From positions 124,001 through 188,000 of the forward strand of contig JACJYG010000004.1 in the NCBI GenBank assembly GCA_020636215.1: a stretch of DNA of 64,000 nt, given 5' to 3'. This document shows, piece by piece, positions 54,871 through 62,711 of the stretch. The notes beneath the pieces are model-generated. The model did not search any database and was not told where the DNA came from. It was given only the letters and a program-made list of their open reading frames with translations. A program made the translations under genes and the position numbers. Within the stretch, counting starts at the first letter, position 1, and each line of letters opens with the position of its first letter. Origin of the DNA: Lewinellaceae bacterium (lineage in GTDB: Bacteria > Bacteroidota > Bacteroidia > Chitinophagales > Saprospiraceae).

Positions 54871-55342
54871 CACCGACAGAAAATCCCAATAATTGTCAAG
54901 GGTAACAACGGTGGTTTCACTACCGGGGTAGGCATCCAAAAAGGCTTTAGGAAATTTCACCTTCTTGCTGGCCTTCCATTTGAACTCATAAGCGTGCAAT
55001 TTCCCACCGTACTCTTCGATAAAATCAATTTCCTGCTGCTGGTAGGTGCGCCAGAAAAAATAATTGGCGTAATGCTGTTGGTAATGATTGCGCTTAAGCC
55101 GTTCGGTTATCAGGAAATTTTCCCACAGAGCCCCGGTATCGTCCCGAAGGCTTAAAGGATTGAAATTAGAGATCAGTGCGTTGCGTATGCCTAAGTCCCA
55201 AAAATAAACCTTCCTCATTTTGCCGATCTCTTTGCGCAGATTACGGCTAAAGGGGTTCATTGATCACATTCGCAAGATCGAGGCTGGCCAGCTTCATCTC
55301 TGCCAACAGTTGCAACTCCGATTCCCGGTTGAAAAATTTCAT
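54865..55342 (-). pseudogene. Remnant of an AAA ATPase with DUF4143 (middle deleted)
   Basis: Two pieces of one family are seen in different frames. Upstream, MKFFNRESELQLLAEM (start 55342) is the usual N-terminus of AAA_14/DUF4143 ATPases. Downstream, from about 55257, NPFSRNLRKEIGKMRKVYFW and DLGIRNALI through FFWRTYQQQEIDFIEEYGGK and AYEFKWK is the DUF4143 C-terminal domain. The Walker A/B core (about 200 residues) is missing between them. Full-length members have about 380-420 residues. The product would have no ATPase function. The end lies inside a palindromic repeat. Confidence 0.7.
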
Positions 55343-55800
55343 AAAGCAAAGGCAATGCATTTTTTCGTAACGAACATTACCGTAACTCAGGTTACGAATT
55401 TTTCTTAGTGGAGCGCCCCAACAAAACATCCCATAACCTTCAACAATAAATTTTATTAATTTTTTAACATTTCGTTTTTCCAAAAAAGTGTAACGAAACC
55501 CTATACCCATACATTATATGGTAAGAAAGCCATGTTTTCCCAAGCTTTTTTGGTTTGAAAAAAACTCGACAGCTTTTTATTTTTTCACTTAAAAATCATT
55601 GGTTATGACTACCAACTTAGTTGAAGGAGGGCATTGTTGCCTCCTCCGTATCTCCTGGGAGTACGACTCCCACCGGAGAACTTTATGGAAACCATTAAAT
55701 CAGAGCTCGAGAGGCCTTGCTAATTCAATCAAAGGTGGCTTATCATTCGCACGTCTGCCTCCGGACGTAAAACTGGAGTAGCGAGGATAAGCCATCTTTT
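55343..55800. other. Non-coding gap with a hairpin at 55737-55793
   Basis: No gene is supported; a 60-codon plus frame at 55599 has no family features. GGCTTATC (55737-55744) pairs with GATAAGCC (55786-55793). It lies just past the stop of the EAD11-like gene (minus strand) and, on the plus strand, is followed by TTTTTTATT; it may end transcripts from either side. Confidence 0.4.
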
Positions 55801-56367
55801 TTATTCCAGAATCTGAGATATCGTTTGCTCTACATCCATAGCCAGCTTCCTTCCCTTCTGAGATAGTTTCCAGTAATTGATCCGTTCTCTTTTCTCTCGT
55901 TCTACCAATTCCAGCTCTTCCATAATCTTGATCACCTCGTGAATATGCTTCCGGCTCTTTACCCTGGAAAGCTGATAGATTTCCGTGATCGTCAATGCGG
56001 CCTCTTTGCGCTTCAACAACAATAACACCGCCACCTTGGCCAAAGCTGGCCGGAATTCCGCCACAATGCGGTGTTTGATATCAGCCGTAGTTTGGATGCC
56101 ATGCCCGGGCAGATTAGCGCTTTTTACGGAGCGGACAAACTCCAGAATGCTCGCTCTCAACTGGTTTAATGTCTGCTGCACAGTGGCATAATCCACAACC
56201 CCACTGCGTTGGTCTCTCCTAAGGGAATGGTATCTGCCGGACTGCAGGACAATATCCTTCAACGCTTCATGGCCGGAAAAATAAGTGGATAGCAATGCAA
56301 TGGCGGCTTCTATTTCATCTTTGGCGATCAGATTATTGATCTGTATCTCGAGTTCCTGGTAGGTCAT
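55801..56367 (-). CDS. EAD11-like effector-associated domain fused to winged helix, 188 aa
   Basis: The start MTYQELEIQINNLIAKDEIE at 56367 is chosen because it begins the domain; longer frames overlap the TPR gene. Residues 1-80 match the effector-associated domain 11 pattern (helical, LIAKDEIEAAIALL, then DIVLQSGRYHSLRRDQRSGV and a final LNQLRASILEFV). EADs are known as adaptor domains in bacterial conflict systems, where paired copies bring sensor and effector proteins together. Residues about 105-188 form a winged helix (LTITEIYQLSRVKSRKHIHE, EELELVEREKRERINYWKLS). It lies 25 bp after the TPR gene, probably co-transcribed. Combination with a DNA-binding domain rather than an enzyme is unusual as far as I know. 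Confidence 0.7.
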   Translation of the reverse strand: MTYQELEIQINNLIAKDEIEAAIALLSTYFSGHEALKDIVLQSGRYHSLRRDQRSGVVDYATVQQTLNQLRASILEFVRSVKSANLPGHGIQTTADIKHRIVAEFRPALAKVAVLLLLKRKEAALTITEIYQLSRVKSRKHIHEVIKIMEELELVEREKRERINYWKLSQKGRKLAMDVEQTISQILE

Positions 56368-56392
56368 GCTTTTCTGGTTTGTAATGGCCCTT

Positions 56393-57316
56393 CTATTCCA
56401 AACGTTCCAGCGTCTTAATGATCCATTGGCTGATCTTAATATCCTGAGTATACAGAGGATGCGCACTGGCAATATAGGATATGGCTTCGTTCTCATCGCC
56501 GGGGCTGTAATAGTCCGGCAATTCATCCGGAATTTCAAGAGCGCCCGTCAGTATTTCAATAACATGAGGGTTGGCGTCGATGGCTTCCTCCAGTGCATTC
56601 CGGGCTTTGACCGTATCTCCCTTCGTTTTAAAAAGTAAAATGGCATAACCGTATTGCCAGCCGGCGAACATATCGCCGGCAAACCGGCGGTGCAATCTGG
56701 CGGCGTCCTTGTAGCGTCTCGCGATCAACAGCCAATCGAACAATGTATAACGGATTCCCTGGTTGTCATTGGGGTTGAGCCTCAGCATCTCCTCCAGGTG
56801 GTGGATGGCGGCTTCGACCTGGCCGAGCGCGTAATGGGCGAAAGCGGATTGTTGCTTGCACCGCATGAAGGGCCGGGTTTCGTGCACCCCCCAAAAATGG
56901 CCTTTCGCGGCCTCAAAAGCAGCTTCTCCCATGCGTCGGCGGGTGGCGTCCATCCCTTCCTGATACCATTTGAGCGCCTCTTCCGGGGTAAGGCTGTTAT
57001 CGCCTTTGAATTCATAGGCTTCAACACAGTCCGGGTCCAGTTTCAGCGCCTGCTCAACCAGTTTACGGGCCTTGGCGGCTGAACGGACTTCCATTGCTTC
57101 GTACACCAGGTCCTGCGCCTTTTGGGCATCGGCCTTCTCCATTGGAAACTCAGCGGCCAACTGCTCCGGGGTCTTTCCTACAATATTTTTATTGAGAAAG
57201 GCCTGTAACTCTTCGAGATTCTGGAATTCCTGCGATTCAATAATCCGGTTAATAATCGACCAATCCTTATCGGGAAGGCCCAGTCCAAATTTATTTTTGG
57301 ATTTGCCCTTTGCCAT
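56393..57316 (-). CDS. TPR protein (ST7-like), 307 aa
   Basis: A soluble helical-repeat protein. TPR-type units include KARKLVEQALKLDPDCVEAY, FAHYALGQVEAAIHHLEEML and KARNALEEAIDANPHVIEIL. The middle (GHFWGVHETRPFMRCKQQSA) and NDNQGIRYTLFDWLLIARRY are characteristic of the ST7-like TPR group, which often occurs with SEC-C zinc motifs; none is present here. The Lys-rich start MAKGKSKNKFGL and the absence of a signal peptide indicate the cytoplasm. It precedes the EAD11-like gene by 25 bp on the same strand. Function is unknown. Confidence 0.82.
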   Translation of the reverse strand: MAKGKSKNKFGLGLPDKDWSIINRIIESQEFQNLEELQAFLNKNIVGKTPEQLAAEFPMEKADAQKAQDLVYEAMEVRSAAKARKLVEQALKLDPDCVEAYEFKGDNSLTPEEALKWYQEGMDATRRRMGEAAFEAAKGHFWGVHETRPFMRCKQQSAFAHYALGQVEAAIHHLEEMLRLNPNDNQGIRYTLFDWLLIARRYKDAARLHRRFAGDMFAGWQYGYAILLFKTKGDTVKARNALEEAIDANPHVIEILTGALEIPDELPDYYSPGDENEAISYIASAHPLYTQDIKISQWIIKTLERLE

Positions 57317-57521
57317 AAGCTGTGGTATTTATTAGAAAAATCGAACAATGTAATCCTGCTCAGATTACTAAAGGTAAGCTATCGGGATTTCCCAGGCAAG
57401 GGACGGCGGAAAAGAGTTGGAGTGCCTGCCTGCGGCCTGCTGGCCATACGGCCTGCCCACTTGGGGAGTGTTCAGGAGGCGGCATGCTGGCCTTCCCGAC
57501 TCAGCCCACCGGGCTTCGCCG

Positions 57522-57549
57522 GGATGAAAAGCTGCGGTGCACCTTTTCA
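57522..57549. repeat. Palindromic repeat GGATGAAAAG, copy 2 (inverted relative to 54840)
   Basis: GGATGAAAAGCTGCGGTGCA plus CCTTTTCA matches the reverse complement of 54840-54870 and, like that copy, is followed by a GACCTAnn octamer array. Confidence 0.75.
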
Positions 57550-57550
57550 A

Positions 57551-57777
57551 CTGACCTACCGACCTACTGACCTACCGACCTGCTGACCTTCTGACCTACC
57601 GACCTACCGACCTACCGACCTGCTGACCTACCGACCTACAGACCTACAGACCTACCGACCTTCTGACCTACAGACCTACAGACCTACCGACCTACCGACC
57701 TACAGACCTACCGACCTACCGACCTACTGACCTACTGACCTACCGACCTACCGACCTACCGACCTACAGACCTACTT
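57551..57777. repeat. 8-bp tandem array, unit GACCTACC
   Basis: About 28 octamers (GACCTACC, GACCTACT, GACCTACA, GACCTGCT, GACCTTCT) with variation mostly in the last two bases. It ends 5 bp before the S41-like gene fragment. Confidence 0.85.
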
Positions 57778-57782
57778 CCCAC

Positions 57783-58040
57783 TCAGAAACTTCCGCGCAA
57801 ATCCAACCCAATCCTCCGTCGTATCGTCCAGTCGTACAGTATACGAAAGCAGGCGGTGTCGGAACCAACTGCTTTCGCCTTTAGCTGGAAGTGCTCGGTA
57901 TGCCTGCCAAAATCCGCCTGCGTTACAGCCGTCACCTTATCGGCGTAACCTGGATAATTAACCCGGATCTTTTCGGTGAGCCAGGAGAAATTTTCCGAGC
58001 AATTGCAGTTTTGAGCAATCAAAAAAAACGGAGAAAGCAA
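57783..58040 (-). pseudogene. N-terminal fragment of an S41-peptidase-like secreted protein
   Basis: A hydrophobic start (LLSPFFLIAQ) is followed by CNCSENFSWLTEKIRVNYPG YADKV (shown with a break), the usual N-terminal region of Bacteroidota S41 C-terminal processing peptidases. It then runs to ACFRILYDWT before going out of frame (IRRRIGLDLRGSF) and stopping next to the octamer array. PDZ and catalytic regions are absent. No ATG is present at a proper place; the frame continues upstream to about 58070 without one. Confidence 0.5.
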
Positions 58041-58084
58041 GAGCGTAATTACCCACCCTATGGGCAGCTTGTATTGGCGGGGTT

Positions 58085-58273
58085 TTGCAAGTTGACAAGT
58101 ACGTTGAACTTCTGGCAGCAGTAGGCCTGAAAGTGGGGATCATTGAAGACAACCCGAAGTATGCCATTTTATCACCAAATGCAAAAGGGGCATCCAAATC
58201 CTATGGTATGAAAAGCATTTCGCTGCTGGCTATCAAGAAGCAATTCATTGAAATGGGCAAGGCCATTCAATAG
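58085..58273 (+). pseudogene. C-terminal fragment, possibly of a SAM-dependent methyltransferase
   Basis: The frame is open from about 58049 with no ATG and reads YVELLAAVGLKVGIIEDNPK YAIL (shown with a break), then AKGASKSYGMKSISLLAIKK. The pattern resembles the end of ArsM-type class I methyltransferases, but no catalytic motif I is present. It ends 7 bp inside the 3' end of the convergent dioxygenase-like gene and is back to back with the S41 fragment, so the junction near 58045-58090 marks a rearrangement. Confidence 0.35.
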
Positions 58274-58920
58274 CCCGGCACATTTTCCCCCAGCACAATA
58301 TTGCGCTCCGCCACCCAAACCCCTTCTGCGTTCCGGCCCGGCTTCAGGATGCCGGAGCCGCCTCTGTTCTGCATCCTTTTTCGGACTTTTGAAGTGAGCA
58401 GGGGATCATCATCGAAGGTGAATTCATCGATCCAGTACTCCTTCAGGCCCGGCTCCTTGATGATGGGGTGGATGTGTTGCTCGGCCGTACTGTTGGGATA
58501 GGAAGCGGGGCGAATGGTGCGGAAGCGATATCGCCCGTTGGCGTCGGTTTTCATCCAGCCCCGTAGGCGCCCGTGACGGCGAGCGCATTCGGTAGCGCCT
58601 GTTCCTCTGGAGTATCGGCCTTCGTTATCGGTGTGGTAAACGTACAGGATCACCCCGGCAGCCGGGGTTTTACCATCCTTTTGAAATAGGACGCCGCTAA
58701 CTTCCAGCGATTCTCCCGGCTCATCGGCCGGTGCAATGGTGGTTTGCCAGGATAATTGCCCGGGCAGGCCTTCCCGCCAGGCCTCGCAGCACTCACAGGG
58801 GCCACCCACCGGGCGTTCGGCTACAGTCGTTACCGCAGCTTCCGGCGCCACTGGTTTTTCCTGGCAAGCTGCCGGTGATAAGGCTAGTATTGTCACAACT
58901 GGTAAGAGGTAGTTTCTCAT
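58267..58920 (-). CDS. Intradiol ring-cleavage dioxygenase-like lipoprotein, 217 aa
   Basis: The start MRNYLLPVVTILALSPAACQ at 58920 gives a lipoprotein signal with Cys19; longer frames run into octamer repeat. The body is the intradiol dioxygenase beta-sandwich: SGVLFQKDGKTPAAGVILYV, YHTDNEGRYS (first Tyr ligand region), GWMKTDANGRYRFRTIRPAS then YPNSTAEQHIH with the second Tyr and the His-x-His pair expected to bind non-haem Fe(III). Family knowledge: related enzymes cleave catechols between the hydroxyls. Many Bacteroidota lipoprotein members have no known substrate. CECC near residue 43 is an added cysteine cluster. Confidence 0.85.
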   Translation of the reverse strand: MRNYLLPVVTILALSPAACQEKPVAPEAAVTTVAERPVGGPCECCEAWREGLPGQLSWQTTIAPADEPGESLEVSGVLFQKDGKTPAAGVILYVYHTDNEGRYSRGTGATECARRHGRLRGWMKTDANGRYRFRTIRPASYPNSTAEQHIHPIIKEPGLKEYWIDEFTFDDDPLLTSKVRKRMQNRGGSGILKPGRNAEGVWVAERNIVLGENVPGY

Positions 58921-59027
58921 GACATTGGGTTTTGTTGAAAAGAGGACGATGAAATCCAAAGGTTGCATGAGGAAATGTGGTTGAGTATTTGAGGAGCAAG
59001 TGTTTGAGAGAGCTTCGCCGAACTCAA

Positions 59028-59085
59028 ACACCCGAACACCCGAACACTTAAACACCTGAACACTTAAACACCTGAACACTTAAAC
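59028..59085. repeat. 16-bp (2x8) tandem array, unit GAACACTTAAACACCT
   Basis: About three and a half copies directly flank the inverted-repeat element at 59086. The same words recur at 60077-60088 on its other side. Confidence 0.7.
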
Positions 59086-60076
59086 TGTGCTTTCGCGTAA
59101 CGAAAGGGGGACTTCTGGGGCCGCATTGAGAAGCGAGAAGCGCTCACTTAAGGTTTGGGAGCCTTATGCTCTTTTGCTTCGCCAGGAGGAAAATATCTTC
59201 GTACTTTTGAGGGCAAAAGTACCAAAACCCTTGTACCAGCCAATGCGGCGCGGCCACTCTTAGTGCTTGGACTGCAAAGTATCGGAGCCGTCCCTTGCGT
59301 TTGAGGTTTACCCTTTTCCCAGGCGCTGTGCAGTATGCTCAAGCTGAAAAGCTAGGCATGGAGAACATGCTCATTGGCAATTGTCCTTGTATGAAGTAGT
59401 AGTATTGCCCTCGGGGCCGCATCCTGCAAGGCGCACCTCCGCCCTTGGTTTTACCGGCCGCTTTTGGTTCGGAGCCGGCCCTTGTCAGAAAGGTAGTGTG
59501 GGAATAGGGTGTTTAATGCCGCTTTGGCTGCCCCAATCCTGGCAATCGCCGAGTAGCGCCTCAGAGCCAATGGATAAATCCTTAGCGGCCACAAACGCCC
59601 TTTTCCCATCCACGAAGCAGCCCATGGCAAAGGCCTAGAAGAAAAGGCTGTTACCTGCACTGGAGGGCAGAAAATGTGCCTTGGCGGTTTCATCCCAAGA
59701 GTAGGCAACAGATAAAAGCTATGGAATCCGGCACTTTTGGCGAAGAGCCGGTACTTAGGCCCCAGCACTGAAACCGGCACAGCACCTTGAAAAAGGGCAA
59801 AACGGAACCATAAGGGTATGCGATTGAGCTCCGTATCCGAAGCACCTATGGGTTGAGTCGCCGCATAAGGATTTTCCGGCGTTTTTTGGCCCTTTTTTGC
59901 GCTACAAAAAAGGGCGAAGAGTTTCCTCGAAGAGAAGCAGAAAAAGGTTATGCACAGGCCCCAAGGGGAATTTCTAATCACATAGGGCTAAGGTTTGAAA
60001 CAAGGCTACAACAGCAGTACTAGCTTAGGTTGCAGCGGCCTTCGAGAAGTCGACCTCGCCTTACGCGAAAGGACCG
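59086..60076. mobile_element. Candidate 991-bp element with ~40-bp imperfect terminal inverted repeats
   Basis: The left end TGTGCTTTCGCGTAACG (59086-59102), then GACTTCT and GGCCGC, is matched on the opposite strand at the right end (60035-60076; reverse complement CGGTCCTTTCGCGTAAGG, GACTTCT, GGCCGC). CTTAAAC flanks both ends (59079-59085 and 60077-60083), although the host repeat contains this word. Inside there is no recognisable transposase; the longest frame (176 codons, minus, 59451-59981) has no family features. A perfect 11-bp hairpin, GCCCTTTTTTG with CAAAAAAGGGC, lies at 59889-59915. It could be a non-autonomous element, a decayed insertion sequence or a structured RNA locus. Confidence 0.4.
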
Positions 60077-60080
60077 CTTA

Positions 60081-60118
60081 AACACTCAAACTTTACCCGG
60101 CCCACAGGGACGGGACTC
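60081..60118. repeat. Dispersed 38-bp repeat, copy 2
   Basis: Identical to 37934-37971. Here its last bases (ACTC) are the start of the 8-bp target duplication of the adjacent MITE. Confidence 0.75.
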
Positions 60119-60122
60119 AAAT

Positions 60123-60294
60123 ACTAATGTCGTCAACTTAAGATTCTCATGGTCGTCCTGTCAGCGTCTGGCTAAGCAAGGATAACTCGACGCAAGCCAG
60201 CCGCTGACTATTTCCGCGTCAGTCAGCGGCTGACTCGCCAGGTAGAAGAACCTGGTTTAGTCAGTCGCTGACAGCCCTAAGTTGACGACATTAG
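60123..60294. mobile_element. MITE with 17-bp perfect inverted ends and 8-bp target duplication
   Basis: CTAATGTCGTCAACTTA (60124-60140) is the exact reverse complement of 60278-60294. The direct repeat ACTCAAAT occurs at 60115-60122 and 60295-60302. The ~170-bp body has internal palindromes (CAGCCGCTGAC/GTCAGCGGCTG) and no frame. The right-hand target copy contains the TGA stop codon of the MocR gene, so the insertion point is exactly at the gene end. Confidence 0.75.
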
Positions 60295-60296
60295 AC

Positions 60297-61775
60297 TCAA
60301 ATCCCCCTCCCCAACACCCCCGCCATCCGCTCCAAGGTTTCCCGGATTAATTCCTCCCGATAGGGCGCATAGCCCATCACCAGGCCGGGCGCCTGCCGAT
60401 ATTGCCGGGTATATCCGGAGAGCGGAGAAGCGATGATTGCCTGTTGCCATAATCGCTCCGCCACCTCGCAGTCATCCCTGTCTGGTTGGAGCCAACCCAC
60501 CGCATGCAAACCGGTATCCGAGGGGTTGACGCGCAGCATTTCCCCCAACAGTTTACCGCTCCAGTATACGAGGGCTTCCTGCCGCTCCTGGTACAACAGC
60601 CGCATGCGGCGCAGATGACGCTCCAGTTGGCCTTCCTCCAGAAATGCGGCCAAAGTAGCCTGCTCCAGGATGCTATTACCCCGGTCCGTATAGCGTTTTG
60701 CTTGCTGGAATGCCTCCGCCAGGGCGGGTGGCACAACCATGTACCCCAGGCGCATAGCTGGAAAAAGGACTTTACTAAAGGTGCCCAGGTATATCACGCG
60801 ATTGTTGCGGTCGATGCCCTGTAGGGCGGCCAGCGGCTTGCCATTAAACCGGTACTCACTGTCGTAATCATCTTCCAGGACCCAGCCCTCCTGCCTGGCT
60901 GCCCATTCCAGCAACTCGAGCCGGCGGGAGAGGCTCATCACCACACCCGTTGGATACTGATGCGAGGGCGTTACATAGGCCAATCGAGCATCCGGCGCCA
61001 CTTCCATAGCTGCTTCTACCGAAATACCTTCCTGATCGAGGGGAACGGGCCTGGGCTGAATCTCCATCAGGTTCATGGCTTCCCGGGCGCCGTTGTAGCC
61101 GGGGTCTTCGATCCAGGCGCTGTCGCCCGGGTTGAGCAGCAGTTGACAGGCCAGGCCTAATGCTTGCTGGATGCCATTGGTGATTATGATTTGCTCCGGC
61201 TCACAAGACACGCCTCTGGATTTCCGCAGATACTGCACAATGGCGCGCCGCAACGGCAGGTAGCCGGCGGCATCGCCGTAGCCAAAAGCTTCAAAACCGA
61301 GCGACTTACTCTGACGGCTCATCAGCCGGAACCATTGCGTGAAAGGGAAATCCCACAGCGCCGGGACGCCCGGGCGAAAGGGCTTTATGTTTTGCCTGTT
61401 CACCAGCTTGCTTCCAGACAGGCTGGAGATGACAGCCCCTCTCCTGGATAGCAATGGCCGCTTTTGAATTACCGGAGCCTCCTGTGCTTGCACGCCTGGC
61501 AAGCTTAACTGATCCGGGGGCAGTTGGCTGACAAAAGTGCCGGCGCCGGTATGCCCGCTGAGATAGCCCTCCGCCGCCAGGTGTTCGAAGGCCTGCATGG
61601 CCGTGGTGCGCGATACGCCCAACTGACGGGCCAAGGCGCGGCTGGACGGAAGTTGTTCGCCGCTTTTCAGCTGCCCGTTGAGGATGGCCTGCCGGATGTG
61701 TTCGTACAACTGCAGGTATTTAGGCTGTGAGTTGTTTTCCCATTCCAGGCTGTGGAAGGCGAGGTGGATGGACAT
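60297..61775 (-). CDS. MocR-family (GntR HTH-aminotransferase) regulator, 492 aa
   Basis: The N-terminal GntR winged helix (about 20-85; QAILNGQLKSGEQLPSSRAL, GVSRTTAMQAFEHL) is joined by a linker to a fold-type I aminotransferase domain. It has TNGIQQALGL, the DDYDSEYRF motif (PLP nitrogen contact) and the PLP-binding Lys335 in GTFSKVLFPAMRLGY. Family knowledge: MocR proteins bind PLP and activate a divergently transcribed gene, often one in vitamin B6 or amine metabolism. The neighbour on the other strand is a PPOX-type flavoprotein, and operator-like repeats lie between them. The stop codon is within the target duplication of a MITE. Confidence 0.94.
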   Translation of the reverse strand: MSIHLAFHSLEWENNSQPKYLQLYEHIRQAILNGQLKSGEQLPSSRALARQLGVSRTTAMQAFEHLAAEGYLSGHTGAGTFVSQLPPDQLSLPGVQAQEAPVIQKRPLLSRRGAVISSLSGSKLVNRQNIKPFRPGVPALWDFPFTQWFRLMSRQSKSLGFEAFGYGDAAGYLPLRRAIVQYLRKSRGVSCEPEQIIITNGIQQALGLACQLLLNPGDSAWIEDPGYNGAREAMNLMEIQPRPVPLDQEGISVEAAMEVAPDARLAYVTPSHQYPTGVVMSLSRRLELLEWAARQEGWVLEDDYDSEYRFNGKPLAALQGIDRNNRVIYLGTFSKVLFPAMRLGYMVVPPALAEAFQQAKRYTDRGNSILEQATLAAFLEEGQLERHLRRMRLLYQERQEALVYWSGKLLGEMLRVNPSDTGLHAVGWLQPDRDDCEVAERLWQQAIIASPLSGYTRQYRQAPGLVMGYAPYREELIRETLERMAGVLGRGI

Positions 61776-61778
61776 AAT

Positions 61779-61829
61779 AAATTGGCCTTATGAATTTATT
61801 AAAATTGGCTATTTACAGTAAGCCAATTT
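61779..61829. promoter_or_regulatory. Putative MocR operator: AAATTGGC direct and inverted repeats
   Basis: AAATTGGC occurs at 61779-61786 and 61802-61809 (23 bp apart, about two helical turns) and inverted as GCCAATTT at 61822-61829, all between the divergent MocR and PPOX starts. Two direct plus one inverted site is the usual MocR operator plan. Confidence 0.55.
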
Positions 61830-61863
61830 AGATTTTTCTTTGCAGAAAAAACAACCACCTAAT

Positions 61864-62457
61864 ATGGCCACCAGAGATTATTTGCAACAGCCGCCCAACC
61901 AGATACGCCGCAAAGACCGGGCAATGGAAGACGAAACATGGATCCGGGCTTTCCTGGCAAAAGCCCCGTTCGGCGCCTTTGCCTTCAGTCATGACGGGCA
62001 GCCTTTTATCAACAGCAATATTTTTGTTTACGACCCTACCCGGCATGCCATCTATTTCCATACGGCGAGTGAAGGGCGCACCCGAAGCATTCTGGAGCAA
62101 AACCCCAGCGCCTGCTTCAGCATTAGTGAAATGGGCCGGCTGTTGCCGGCTGATACAGCCTTAGAAATGAGTGTGGAGTACCTCGGTGTAACCGCATTTG
62201 GGAAGGTGCAGGTAGTGGAAGCGCGCGAGGAAGCCTTCGCCGCGCTTCAGCTTTTGCTGGACAAATATTTCCCCCACCTCCGCCCCGGACAGGATTACCG
62301 GCCCACTACGCCGGAGGAGTGGAAGCGCACCGCCGTGTTCCGCCTCGACATTGAACTATGGAGTGGCAAACAGAAAAAGGCGGATGCGGAGTTTCCCGGG
62401 GCGTTCCTTTGCGGAGCGGTTCATCAGGGCGCTTCTTCGGGGAAAGTTAAAGGTTAA
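61864..62457 (+). CDS. Pyridoxamine 5'-phosphate oxidase-family flavoprotein, 197 aa
   Basis: An FMN-binding split-barrel protein of the type found opposite MocR regulators. The start at 61864 (MATRDYLQQPPNQIRRKDRA) fits family N-termini (an ATG at 61840 is possible). Motifs: PFGAFAFSHDGQPFINSNIF, YDPTRHAIYFHTASEGRTRS (FMN phosphate contacts), SACFSISEMGRLLP, SVEYLGVTAFGKVQVVEARE and the end TAVFRLDIELWSGKQKKA. The GKxxxA end places it nearer to heme-utilisation/NimA-like (nitroreductase) PPOX proteins than to PdxH. The substrate is unknown. Confidence 0.88.
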   Translation: MATRDYLQQPPNQIRRKDRAMEDETWIRAFLAKAPFGAFAFSHDGQPFINSNIFVYDPTRHAIYFHTASEGRTRSILEQNPSACFSISEMGRLLPADTALEMSVEYLGVTAFGKVQVVEAREEAFAALQLLLDKYFPHLRPGQDYRPTTPEEWKRTAVFRLDIELWSGKQKKADAEFPGAFLCGAVHQGASSGKVKG

Positions 62458-62711
62458 ACAGCATCATACTACGGGACATTTGTGTAGCAATTGCGGAGCA
62501 TAGAACGGAGCGTGTTCAAGTGTTTGTGTATTTACGTGTTCAAGCACCCCGAAACCTTAATAAAATCAAAGCTTATCCACCCCAGGCTCGGGATTTGGCC
62601 CGGTCATTGGCACAGTCTCTTAGAAGGCCGAATTTAGCTCGCCTCAACTACTACACTTTTAACTAATAAATCCAAAATTGGTAATTTTTTGTCCCCGTGA
62701 AGGCTTCGCTT
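62458..62711. other. Intergenic region without a gene
   Basis: It contains fragments of the GTGTTCAAG/GAACAC repeat type near 62513-62550 and an AT-rich block near 62650-62690. No gene or clear terminator is seen. Confidence 0.4.

Noticed and set aside
55599..55781. A 60-codon plus-strand frame downstream of the DUF4143 remnant
   Set aside because: It has no homology signal and overlaps hairpin-forming non-coding sequence.
57551..57777. CRISPR-like look of the regularly spaced GACCTA words
   Set aside because: The period is 8 bp with no unique spacers and no cas genes, so these are tandem minisatellites.
58921..59079. Longer form of the dioxygenase-like protein starting at 59079
   Set aside because: The added residues come from the GAACACTT repeat, whereas the ATG at 58920 opens a proper lipoprotein signal.
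59451..59981. A 176-codon minus-strand frame within the inverted-repeat element
   Set aside because: No domain, start context or biased composition supports it; other frames of the same stretch are similarly open.
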